Origin: SIAJ01 sp963773845
GTDB lineage: Bacteria > Planctomycetota > Planctomycetia > Gemmatales > Gemmataceae
Direction: 5' to 3'
Length of the DNA: 64,000 nucleotides
Assembly (NCBI GenBank): GCA_963773845.1
Contig: CAVZCU010000017.1
Span: 434,001-498,000 of the forward strand
Made by a program: the position numbers and the translations under genes. Below the pieces are notes generated by a model. It did not search any database. It saw only the letters and a list, made by a program, of their open reading frames with translations, and was not told the DNA's origin. This document shows positions 46,911 through 54,756 of the stretch, one piece after another (positions within the stretch are counted from its first letter, which is position 1; each line of letters opens with the position of its first letter).

Positions 46911-48215
46911 TCAGGGCTTCTTGCGTTGCTTGGCAAGAATGTCGGCCATTTTTTCGATCTCGTCTTTGTCGAGCACGCCATCGTTGTTCAGGTCGAATTC
47001 CTTGAATCGGGCCTGGAATAACGAGTTCAATTCGTCTTTACTGAGCTTGCCGTCGCCGTTCTTGTCCCGGGCCATGAGCCTTTTGACCATTTCTTCGGGG
47101 GTCACACCGCGTAAGCCGGCCGTGGGGGCGGAGCCGCCGTCCTTATCGCGCTGGCGATGCAGGATGTACGATTGCTTCACGACGTGGCAGTCCTTTTCCG
47201 TGCAGGCCGAGTAAATCACAGTAAGCTTGATGGCTTTGTCCGCGGGCCAAGCCTGCACATCAAGCAAGAATTCGCGTGGGTCGATGTCGGTCGGGGCTTT
47301 CACTGCCGGAGCCTCGGCCGAAGTCATTGACATCTTGACCCCAGCCGGAACTTCGAGTTGAAAGCGCAACGGCTTGGTCAAATTGTTCCAGTGGGCCTGA
47401 TAGAACGGATCGAGGTGGAAGCCCAGGTAGAGCTTTCCTTGTCCCTCGTCAAAAACGGACATCTCCGCTTCAGGCCGCAATTTGGCATAGAACGGCTGGC
47501 CATCCTTTTCGATCTGCGGCCGGCTGACCACGGCAAACATTCCCGCCCGTCGCACTCTCTTGACAACGCCCTTGGCCGCCACCTCGGCCAAGGGATCGAG
47601 GACTTTCAAATCGAGATCATCCGGATCAGTCACCTTGTTCACCTTGCCGACCAACTCTTCGAGGTCCTTTCGCAACTCAACCGGGTCGCTCCAGGCGCGC
47701 TTGCGGGCGATCTTGCCCTTCGGGTCAATCACGAATTCCGAGTTCGGTCGGTCGCCCATGGCGTGCTTGAAGCGGTTATCCATCGGGTCGACGATCCAGG
47801 GAATGGTCGCGCCGAGTTGCTTGCCGGCTTGCCGCGCATGTGCCAGCCGCTCGTCCAGGGTAAACGGTTGAATGTAATTGCCACGCATTTCGGGGTGCGC
47901 CAGCGATTTGTACACGAAGAAGAACTTCACGCCCTTGGGGCCATAGTCGCGATACACCGCCTCCAGACCGGAGACGCTCTTCAAGAACGGCGGTCAAGTC
48001 AGGCAGCCAAAGGTGAGCACGGTGTAATGCCCACGGAGCCTGGCCGTATTGAAGTCCTTCCCATCGGGCGTGTAAACCGTGCGTTCCGGCAGCGGGTCCC
48101 CCGCACATGGGTGCGTGACGACAAAGTCCGCATCTTTCTTGCGGTTCTTCGGCTGAGCGGTCACGGGCAATGCACCGAGCGTGAAAGCAAGTCCGAGTAC
48201 GATCATGCAACGCAT
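46911..48215 (-). CDS. Deiodinase-like thioredoxin-fold selenoprotein with C-terminal EF-hands, in-frame TGA read as Sec
   Basis: TGA at 47994-47996 splits an otherwise continuous frame of 434 residues. The local motif is TFGCLT-U-PPFLKS, matching the active site of iodothyronine deiodinases (FGSCT-U-PPF) and giving C71-x-x-U74. Upstream is a signal peptide (MIVLGLAFTLGALPVTA) and the YTPDGKDFNTARLRGHYTVL strand. Downstream LEAVYRDYGPKGVKFFFVYK, SLAHPEMRGNY and IPWIVDPMDNRF complete a thioredoxin/DIO fold. A beta-rich middle ends with ACTEKDCHVVKQ. Two EF-hands close it (DKNGDGKLSKDE, DLNNDGVLDKDE). A GGUCU-loop hairpin follows the TGA. Exported redox role inferred, not hormone metabolism. 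Confidence 0.9.
47957..47993 (-). promoter_or_regulatory. Candidate bacterial SECIS element of the first DIO-like selenoprotein
   Basis: Directly after the UGA the mRNA reads CCGC (47993-47990), which can pair with GCGG at 47960-47957. The top is CUCC-GGUCU-GGAG (47973-47961), a 4-bp stem with loop GGUCU starting 24 bases after the UGA. The E. coli fdhF SECIS has the same GGUC(U) apical bases. Hand-folded; the middle is an internal loop. Confidence 0.65.
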
Positions 48216-48264
48216 GCCATCGCTCCAGTATTGGTAATTCAGGCCATGAACATTTGCTTGGCAC

Positions 48265-49452
48265 TCACTTCTTCGTGCCGGCCTTCGTCTCCTGGTCCAT
48301 CAGCATGAGCATCAGCGATTGTTCCATTTCGTACGGGTTGAACGCGAATGGCCCGGGTCCTCCCCGGTAAGCGACGCGGCCATCGCGATCGACGACATAA
48401 ATGCGATCGGGCCAAGCTAGGTATGTTCTGCCAACACGGTTGTCAATCTCGTCGACAACCACTGGCATTTCGACATGCAAGGATTTGCAACAGCGCTCGG
48501 CGACCGAACTGCGTTCATCGAGTGTCACCGGTTGCCGGATCAAGATTCCCGCTTTCTGGTTCGTCGCCGTCGCCGCTCGATCCCCGATCGGATGAGCTTC
48601 GCGGACATAGACCATTAAGAACTCGACCTGATCTTTCCAATGGCGATACATGGCTTCGAGGGACCCACACTGGGTCCGATAGTTCCCTCAGGTAAAGCTC
48701 CCAAATACGAGCACCACCGGCTTGTCACCGCGATACGAGGAAAGACACACGCGCTTCTTGCCGTCGGGTGAGCGGAGGAAGAAATCCGGGGCCAACTCGC
48801 CCGGTCGGGGCCCGTCCGTGAATAGCTTGCCGCTTTCCAGGAGTTGACTCAGCCGTTTCGAGCGTGGCGGAGATTGGCGATCGAACGTCTTCGCTTCTCG
48901 TTGCGCTTTCACGATCGCCGGTCGAAAGATGAGTTCTTCCAATTCTTGATCATTCAGATAGCCCTTTTCCTTGGCCATCTTTTCAAACGCGGCCTGCCAC
49001 TCGTCGGAAGTGATTCGGCCGTTGCTGCTCGTGTCGATCGCTTTGAAGAGTGCGAACGTTGTCGCCTTTTGCCGCCCAAGCGCCTCTGACCCGGTCCAAT
49101 CGAAGTCCTCACGAGTCAGTTTGCCATCCCAATTGCGATCAAGGGATGCGAATAGTTCGGACGAGCCGGCAAACTCGTCTGGTGTGATAACCCCGTCGCG
49201 GTCCTTGTCAAAACGCGCCGCCAGCCACTTCCAACCGTATCGCGTTTGTCCCGTGAGAGTTCTGGGATGCGAATTCTTCCAAAGCACGTCCCAAAGATTG
49301 GCGACCACCACTTCGAGCCGGACGGCGGGCGAAGTGTGGGCCGTAACAGGCCCGCCTTTCAAAACAAACATCGGCTCGGCCGCGCGGACCGATAAGGCGT
49401 GACCCGTTGAGAGTGCCAAAACGAGTGCAAACGTCCAAAGTGTGAATCTCAT
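48265..49452 (-). CDS. EF-hand protein with C-terminal deiodinase-like selenocysteine domain, in-frame TGA read as Sec
   Basis: A 395-residue protein if TGA at 48688-48690 is Sec255. Signal peptide (FALVLALSTGHALSVRA). Three EF-hands lie in the N-terminal half (DKDRDGVITPDE, DRNWDGKLTRED, DTSSNGRITSDE), followed by a helical linker. Then comes the redox domain: PGELAPDFFLRSPDGKKRVC, VVLVFGSFT-U-GNYRTQCGS, LEAMYRHWKDQVEFLMVYVR and EAHPIGDRA, the fold of deiodinase-like redoxins (usual form FGSFTCPPF). Cys262 is a possible resolving residue. PVVVDEIDNRVGRTYLAWPD completes the fold. A 6-bp hairpin follows the TGA. It lies 17 bases after L4 and 49 before the other DIO-like gene, so they are co-transcribed. 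Confidence 0.9.
48658..48687 (-). promoter_or_regulatory. Candidate bacterial SECIS element of the second DIO-like selenoprotein
   Basis: GGACCC (48677-48672) and GGGUCC (48666-48661) form a perfect 6-bp stem with loop AGUGU, starting 16 bases after the UGA. The GAG overlapping the UGA can extend the stem with CUC at 48660-48658 across an asymmetric bulge. The loop differs from the GGUC of the other two but keeps G and U. Hand-folded. Confidence 0.6.
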
Positions 49453-49469
49453 AAGCGTGGTTCCTGGTA

Positions 49470-49883
49470 TCACGGTTCGCGCACGATTACCAGTGCGGGA
49501 TCTGTGTCAATAACGTAACTGGCCTTGCGCTGTCGTGACTTGCCGTTGCCCGACTCCACGGTCAACAGCACAATGCAACGCCAACCCATCCCGTTCGCTT
49601 GTTCCGAATCGAATTCATACTTCACGAGTCGATTGCTGCCGTTCCATTCTGGATCATTGAAATAGATTGCTGGCTGTCGCGCCTGGAGGGACTCGGCTGT
49701 CGCTCCGTCCTTCCAAGCATCCAGCGCGGTCGAAAGAGTGGCCTTGGCTTTCTCCGGATTAGCGGTCGGGGGCAGCGTTCGGCTGCATCCCACCGCGAAA
49801 ACGAAGACTAAGGGCAGCCATCGGAGCAAGTACCTGACCGAATGTTGCCTCGATCGCGCCCCTAAGAATACATGATCATTCAT
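49470..49883 (-). CDS. Small lipoprotein L4 (paralogous family)
   Basis: An N-terminal basic region (ARSRQHSVRYLLRW) and lipobox (LPLVFVFAVGC) lead to the family domain: NPEKAKATLSTALDAWKDGA, QARQPAIYFNDPEWNGSNRL, VKYEFDSEQ, CIVLLTVESGNGKSRQRKAS, YVIDTDPALVIVR. The domain is closest to L1 in its DPEW-type strand. The start at 49883 overlaps the end of DUF1559-3 by eight bases. It is followed 17 bases on by an EF-hand/DIO selenoprotein gene, so DUF1559-3, L4 and both DIO-like genes probably form one operon. Confidence 0.75.
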   Translation of the reverse strand: MNDHVFLGARSRQHSVRYLLRWLPLVFVFAVGCSRTLPPTANPEKAKATLSTALDAWKDGATAESLQARQPAIYFNDPEWNGSNRLVKYEFDSEQANGMGWRCIVLLTVESGNGKSRQRKASYVIDTDPALVIVREP

Positions 49884-50794
49884 TGACAACTTCGCCTCCG
49901 TCTCGGGAACCAAGGGCGCACCAAACCCGAAGATCAATCGATTTCGGCACGAACCGAACCGACCCGTCACACTTCAGCAAATTGACTCCGTTCGGGTGAG
50001 CACTGTTGGCGGTCCGATTGGCCCCGCCCGGATATTTACAGGAATGATCGCCAATTGGCGCCAGGTGCTGATATCCGACGAAATGGTCTGCCGTTCCGGC
50101 CAACCACGGCGCCAGCGTTCGAGATGAATTGGTAGCCAAGGTTATTAATGTCCAGGTTGTGACAGATCGTCACCGCGTCGTCATCGGTCGCCGGGGAGCT
50201 GTTGACGCGCAAAATATCCGATCGTTCGGTTGCAATGGCATTGCTCCAGTCTCCTTTCAATCGTTCGCTAAATAAAGCAGTGTTGCTCAAGCCGTCCGTG
50301 ATGTCTGCCATTTTCAGCAGGCCGTTGGCATCATGAGTGAGGGCGCCATTGTTCGGGTTCATGGTGCTTCCCTCATTGGGTTCATAGTTGGTGCCGGCCC
50401 AACCTGGCGGCGTCGTTCGGACCGGATCCGATGGACACAAATAGATCGGCACGACCATGCCCAATGCGGGTGCGTTCTTTGGATCGTTCCAAAGCACGTT
50501 GAAATCAATGAGCTTGAAGATGTTGTCCTGCTCAATGTAAGGCAGCAGCAGACCGTGGCAGGCGTAGACCTTTCCGCCAGTGCCGCCAAACCGACTCGGC
50601 GGGAAATTGCCGATCGTGTCGTGGTAGTTGTGAATGGCGAGCCCAATCTGCTTCAAATTGTTTTCGCACTTCATCCGATTCGCCGCTTCCCGGACTTTCT
50701 GGACTGCAGGTAGAAGCAAGCCAATAAGGATGGCAATGATGGCGATGACGACCAAAAGCTCGATCAGCGTAAAGGCATTCCGTCGGGCGGACAT
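49876..50794 (-). CDS. DUF1559 family prepilin-like secreted protein, copy 3, frameshifted
   Basis: The leader MSARRNAFTLIELLVVIAII is the same as in copies 1 and 2. DUF1559 landmarks: KVREAANRMKCENNLKQIGL, NYHDTIGNFPPSR, LLPYIEQDNIFKL, LCPSDPVRTTPPG, MADITDGLSNTALFSERLKG. Near 50108 the frame breaks (one base extra or two missing): FISNAGA continues as PWLAGTADHFVGYQHLAPIG. The end is HPNGVNLLKCDGSVRFVPKS and GSRDGGEV. The two frames join into the normal family length of about 305 residues. Sequence error is the likely cause. Confidence 0.85.
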
Positions 50795-50885
50795 GGCAAA
50801 CCTCGATGATTGGATGACCCGCCGGCCGGCACGAAGCCGACCGGCAAAAAAACTCAATGACAATAGCGGACAATTCAACACCGAG

Positions 50886-52205
50886 CTAAGCACGGCTCGG
50901 ACTGTTCTCCCGGTTCGACAGCGAACGTTGCCAACTCATCGTGGGGTGGCGCGTCGATTCTTCATGCGCTGGAACCACGACGGCTTCGCCCGCGACTTGT
51001 GCCAGGCCCCACGTTCGCTTGTGGCCCACCAGGTCGGCGACCAATGCGACGCGGTCCAAAGAAATCGGCTCGGCGATCAAGCCTTCCTGGCGAAGTTCGA
51101 ATTCGACGTCGCGAGCCGGGCGCGGCATCTGTTGCGCTGCCGCGGACAGAACGCGCTTCAGCATCGGCGCATCCCAGTTGCGATTACCGACGGCATGGGC
51201 CGCACGCTCGACAATCTGCCGGACACGTTCGCGAGAAATTCCGAACGCATCGCCGACTTCTTGCATCGTGCCCCCGCCCTTCCCATCCAGGCCGAGATAG
51301 CGAAGGGCGATGGCAATCGTCCGCGGATCAACACGCGGCAACGAATGGGCGATCATCTGTCGCAACTCCTCGTCGAGCGTTTTTGCCGGAGGAAGGACAG
51401 CATGTGCATCTTGCGCTGGATCTTGCAGCATCGTCGCGACGAGATCCTTGCCACTCTGTTCGCCGAATCCGGGCAACGCGAGCAATTGGCCGAGCGTCAA
51501 GTTCGACAAAGCGGCCGCGTCCCGATCGAGGCCGTTTCGCCGGAGGGCATTCACCGTCCGGTTTTGCAGTTGGAGCGATCGAACTGCCCAGTCCCCTGGA
51601 AGTGCCGGAAGATTCAATTGCAAAAGGTACTTGGAAGCCGGGCAGGACGGATCGGTCGCCCAGCGCAAGAGCTGTTCGTGTTCGCCGGACACGGATTCCG
51701 TCTCGGCCGTTTCTGAAACAGTCGCTTCAGACTCGCAATGACAAAACGACTGGTACGAACAGAGAAAATCCACGAGCGACTTGGCGCCGAAGCCGGGAAT
51801 TCCCATCAGCGTCTTAAGCGAGACCTTGGCCCAGGTTTCCGGTTCCAGTGGAAGCGGACCGAAATAGGCGATCAACGCGTTGGTGGAGCGAACTTCGAGC
51901 GCCAAGTCCGTCACCGCAAGCGCTCGTGGCGGTCTTGGCAACGTAATGCAGGCGTGATCGCGGGCGAGCACGTACGACGACTGGTGCACTTGTCGAACAA
52001 TTGCCTGGCCAAGTTCCACGCAAGCCGCATGCGGAAACTGCTGCCAGACGTCGGCGGTCAAATCGCACAATTGGCGGCCGGCAATTGGCAAACCGTCCAA
52101 TTCCGGTTGGTGCGGAATTGGAATGCTGAGCAGCGGTTGCAGGAGTACAGGCGCCAATGGTTCGCCGCGCGCGGATAACAAGCAAGGGACATTGGGAAAC
52201 TGCAT
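50886..52205 (-). CDS. Chimeric regulator: two RNAP alpha-CTD-like helix-hairpin-helix domains plus sigma region 4
   Basis: A 439-residue soluble protein. Residues about 100-150 (DLALEVRSTNALIAYFGPLP, LKTLMGIPGFGAKSLVDFL) and about 206-258 (SLQLQNRTVNALRRNGLD, LGQLLALPGFGEQSGKDLV) both match the alpha-CTD pattern: R-x-x-N, then a helix-hairpin-helix with [L-x-GFG-x-x-S]. Residues about 296-340 (ALRYLGLDGKGGGTMQEVGD, AFGISRERVRQIVERA) are a sigma-70 region 4 helix-turn-helix. No sigma region 2 is present, so it is not a full sigma factor. It may tether to promoters or RNA polymerase. The ATG at 52205 is used; 52256 is possible. It lies 91 bases upstream of DUF1559-3. Confidence 0.75.
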   Translation of the reverse strand: MQFPNVPCLLSARGEPLAPVLLQPLLSIPIPHQPELDGLPIAGRQLCDLTADVWQQFPHAACVELGQAIVRQVHQSSYVLARDHACITLPRPPRALAVTDLALEVRSTNALIAYFGPLPLEPETWAKVSLKTLMGIPGFGAKSLVDFLCSYQSFCHCESEATVSETAETESVSGEHEQLLRWATDPSCPASKYLLQLNLPALPGDWAVRSLQLQNRTVNALRRNGLDRDAAALSNLTLGQLLALPGFGEQSGKDLVATMLQDPAQDAHAVLPPAKTLDEELRQMIAHSLPRVDPRTIAIALRYLGLDGKGGGTMQEVGDAFGISRERVRQIVERAAHAVGNRNWDAPMLKRVLSAAAQQMPRPARDVEFELRQEGLIAEPISLDRVALVADLVGHKRTWGLAQVAGEAVVVPAHEESTRHPTMSWQRSLSNRENSPSRA

Positions 52206-52446
52206 GCAAGAAGACGAAGTACGGGTAAGGTTCGTCGCGCTCAGCGAGTGAATCATCGCGAGCGACTTACCATCGGTTCGTCGGCGTCGGCAGCATCGCC
52301 GATACCGTCCGGGACCGTCTCTGTTCGCGGTCCGGAATTCGTGGTCTTAGCGCAATGGAAATCGAACCGATCGTGGAGTCAACACTCGTTCGCGGAGTTC
52401 GCGCACCGCGATTGTCAGAGAGCGCTCGGTTCGACGCGAAAAGAGA

Positions 52447-52830
52447 TCAGACCCGAGGAGGATGGAAAATGGAGCCGGGCTGGTTGACCGGCCTACTATC
52501 GGAAGAATGCGGAATGATGCGATTGTTTTCCCCGCGACCGTCGTCGGCCAGAATGGCCATGCACGCCTTGGTCTCCGACGACGGGGTCACCGGAGCGGGA
52601 AGCGGGGTCAACGGAGTCGAGGGGAGTTGTGAACAGTTGGGGCCGTGACAAGGAGCTTTCGGCATGTGATGGTTTGGCATCGCATGGGCTGAAGTCCCGT
52701 CCGCCTTCAAGATGGTCACGTAACTCCCGCATTCGGCGGCGGCCTGCCCAGGCAACAGCGCGACTGCGGCTGCAAGCAGCACTATGCCGCCAGCCCAGCG
52801 AACGATCGTTGATGGGAAGAACTTGACCAT
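52447..52830 (-). CDS. Secreted Cys/Pro-containing protein CR2 (paralogue of CR1)
   Basis: A 127-residue protein with a signal peptide (WAGGIVLLAAAVALLPGQAAA) and mature start ECGSYVTILKADG. Shared with CR1 at 38814: MPNHHMPKAPCHGPNCSQLP, PLTPLPAPVTPSSETKAC, and the end GSIFHPPRV. The His-rich HAMPNHHMPKAPCHG could bind a metal such as copper; this is inference. It is the first minus-strand gene of the block and is divergent from the PepSY gene, with about 260 empty bases between them. Confidence 0.7.
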   Translation of the reverse strand: MVKFFPSTIVRWAGGIVLLAAAVALLPGQAAAECGSYVTILKADGTSAHAMPNHHMPKAPCHGPNCSQLPSTPLTPLPAPVTPSSETKACMAILADDGRGENNRIIPHSSDSRPVNQPGSIFHPPRV

Positions 52831-53093
52831 GCACCTACCAATCCACCCTCAAATCTAAACAAGAATAACAACCGCAGTCAAGCGAATTCGGCGCAACCTT
52901 TCGTTTTTCGCGCTTCACCCTCAAATGGTCAATCAAGTAATTGGCCGGCGATCGCAATGCGTGAGCAGGGAGATTGTAGGGCAAGCGAAGGCAAAACTTG
53001 TTTGCGCTTCAAGCGCCGCTCCGAAGTCATGTGAAGCGGAACACCTACAACATTCGGAAGCCTCCGATTGCCCGATTGACGAGGAACTGCTCG

Positions 53094-53648
53094 ATGAATC
53101 AGCCCTGGTGGCGAAAGTGGCATCGCTGGATTGGATTCGCTGCCGCTCCGTTTCTCTTGTTTGCTGCGATCACCGGAATCATCGCCGGCCTCAACGAGAC
53201 CTTTAGCGAGGACGAGGAAGCCCGCGAGGCGGCGCGCGATCGCGTCAGCACGGTCACGCTGTCCGCGTCGACAACGCCATGGACGGAGCCGATGCAGCGG
53301 ACGATGGCGAATGGGGCCGAGCGCGCCAATGGCGCTCCGATCGACAAGATCACCGTTGACTACAAAGCCGATCCTCCCACCGTCACGATCTTCCTCGGCA
53401 AGCCGACGGGCGGCGAGGACAAAAAGCTATTCTTCGACGCTCGCACCGGCGACTTCCTCCGCGAAGAGACATATGAAGACAAGCCGTTCCTGGTGCGCCT
53501 GCATAGTGGCGAGGCATTCGGCGACTGGGGCCTTGTTCTCGGAATGGGTTGGGGACTCTCGCTGATCGTGCTGCTCATTTCAGGGATTGTGATTTATCTC
53601 GCGATGCGCAAGCCGGGTCGCAAGGGCGTGCGGCGGCTGTTTTGGTGA
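53094..53648 (+). CDS. PepSY-associated transmembrane domain protein
   Basis: A 184-residue protein. WWRKWHRWIGFAAAPFLLFA is the PepSY_TM N-terminal signature with the conserved Trp and His-Arg-W before the first helix. A periplasmic PepSY-like domain follows (ITVDYKADPPTVTIFLGK, LFFDARTGDFLREETYEDK, LVRLHSGEAFGDWG). The second helix is GLSLIVLLISGIVIYLAM with a basic tail. GAGGAAC precedes the ATG. Relatives sit beside ferric or copper reductase functions; that role is possible here because the metal-efflux block is adjacent, but it is not shown. Confidence 0.82.
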   Translation: MNQPWWRKWHRWIGFAAAPFLLFAAITGIIAGLNETFSEDEEAREAARDRVSTVTLSASTTPWTEPMQRTMANGAERANGAPIDKITVDYKADPPTVTIFLGKPTGGEDKKLFFDARTGDFLREETYEDKPFLVRLHSGEAFGDWGLVLGMGWGLSLIVLLISGIVIYLAMRKPGRKGVRRLFW

Positions 53649-53675
53649 CAACCGGGTCATTGTTGGGAGCAATTC

Positions 53676-54566
53676 GTGGCAAAGCGTTTCGGTGGAACCT
53701 GGCCGGCCATGCTGACGCCGCTCGGCAGGGATGGCCGGCCAAACCTCGATGCCTGCGAGTATCTGGTCGACTTGTTCGCTCGTCAGGGACTCGACGGCAT
53801 CTACGTCGCCGGGTCCACCGGCCAGTGGCCGCTCTTGACGATTGACGAGCGAATGGCAATTGCCGAGCGGGTTGTTGCGGCTGCCGCGGGGCGCTTGCCG
53901 GTCATGGTGCATGTCGGCGCCGTATCGACTGCCGACTCGATCGCACTGGCGAAGCATGCGGCGAAGATCGGCGCCGACGCGGTGTCGGCCGTGGCGCCTA
54001 TTTATTACAGCTACTCTGCCGACGCAGTGATGGAACATCTGCAGCAAATCGCCTCGGCCAGCGACCTGCCCTTCTTTGCCTACCACCTGAGTAGCGCCAG
54101 CCGGACGGTCATCGATCCGCGCGTGTTTGCGGAGCGATTGTTGACCTTTCCCAACATTGCCGGGATGAAAATCACCGATCAGGACCTCTATCCGTTCGGC
54201 CTGATTCGCGGCATCGTTGGCGATCGACTGCAACTGTTCAGCGGCGCCGATGAGGTCATGTGCCAGGCCGTGTTGAGCGGCGCGATTGGCGCCATCGGCA
54301 CCTTCTACAACTTGTGGGGGCCGGAATGCCAGGCGGCCCGGAAAGCCACGGTTACTGGCGGTATCCAAACCGGCCTCGCCTTTATGCTCCGCTTCGAAAG
54401 TGCGATTGCCGATGTCTTTGCCAATGGCGGCATGTGGACATTCCTGCGGGCCGCGATGCGCTTGAAGCACGGAATCGACGTCGGCATGCCACGCCCACCA
54501 CTCGCGGCGACCGATCGTCAATGGCGCGATGACGAGGTCGCCCGCATTCTGGACCGGATGCGGTGA
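53676..54566 (+). CDS. Dihydrodipicolinate synthase/N-acetylneuraminate lyase family protein
   Basis: A class I aldolase-type TIM barrel of 296 residues with GTG start. GTWPAMLTPLGRDGRPN is the N-terminal strand, YVAGSTGQWPLLTIDERMA the GST-x-x-E-like phosphate/carboxylate motif (here GSTGQW), PIYYSYSADAVMEHLQQIA the conserved Tyr, and IAGMKITDQDLYPF the Schiff-base Lys. FSGADEVMCQAVLSGAIGAI follows. QW in place of the E of GTTGE suggests a lyase branch (NanA-like) over DapA. It starts 27 bases after the PepSY stop. The substrate is unknown. Confidence 0.88.
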   Translation: MAKRFGGTWPAMLTPLGRDGRPNLDACEYLVDLFARQGLDGIYVAGSTGQWPLLTIDERMAIAERVVAAAAGRLPVMVHVGAVSTADSIALAKHAAKIGADAVSAVAPIYYSYSADAVMEHLQQIASASDLPFFAYHLSSASRTVIDPRVFAERLLTFPNIAGMKITDQDLYPFGLIRGIVGDRLQLFSGADEVMCQAVLSGAIGAIGTFYNLWGPECQAARKATVTGGIQTGLAFMLRFESAIADVFANGGMWTFLRAAMRLKHGIDVGMPRPPLAATDRQWRDDEVARILDRMR

Positions 54567-54585
54567 GTTCCAAGAGGATCGATTC

Positions 54586-54753
54586 ATGGTGCAGATGCGA
54601 CCGAGCGAACACGCCTTGGCGACAGGCATCCCGTCCGCGATCGGATGGGGTCTGTTGGCGGGCTGGAGATTTGGCCTGACCATCCTGATCATGTTCTTGG
54701 CGATCGCCTTCGCGATGCGGAAGCTCGGCCCGCGGGCCGGAATGGGCAACTGA
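54586..54753 (+). CDS. Small single-helix membrane protein
   Basis: A 55-residue protein with one or two hydrophobic segments (IPSAIGWGLLAGWRFGLTI, LIMFLAIAFAMRKLG). AGAGGA precedes the ATG by about eight bases. It lies 19 bases after the lyase stop and so may be co-transcribed. No family was recognised. Confidence 0.45.
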   Translation: MVQMRPSEHALATGIPSAIGWGLLAGWRFGLTILIMFLAIAFAMRKLGPRAGMGN

Positions 54754-54756
54754 CAC

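Noticed and set aside
47994..48215. A separate 73-residue gene ending at the TGA
   Set aside because: The frame continues past the TGA with the rest of a deiodinase-like fold and the TGA is on the active-site codon, so one selenoprotein explains it better than two genes.
36083..48690. General TGA reassignment (TGA as Trp or Gly) in this genome
   Set aside because: Many other genes here end at TGA at the expected family C-terminus (for example tetR, HlyD-like, cusB), so TGA is a normal stop.
53580..54749. 389-codon minus-strand frame opposite the DHDPS-family gene
   Set aside because: It is an antisense shadow of a clear TIM-barrel gene with no recognised motif.
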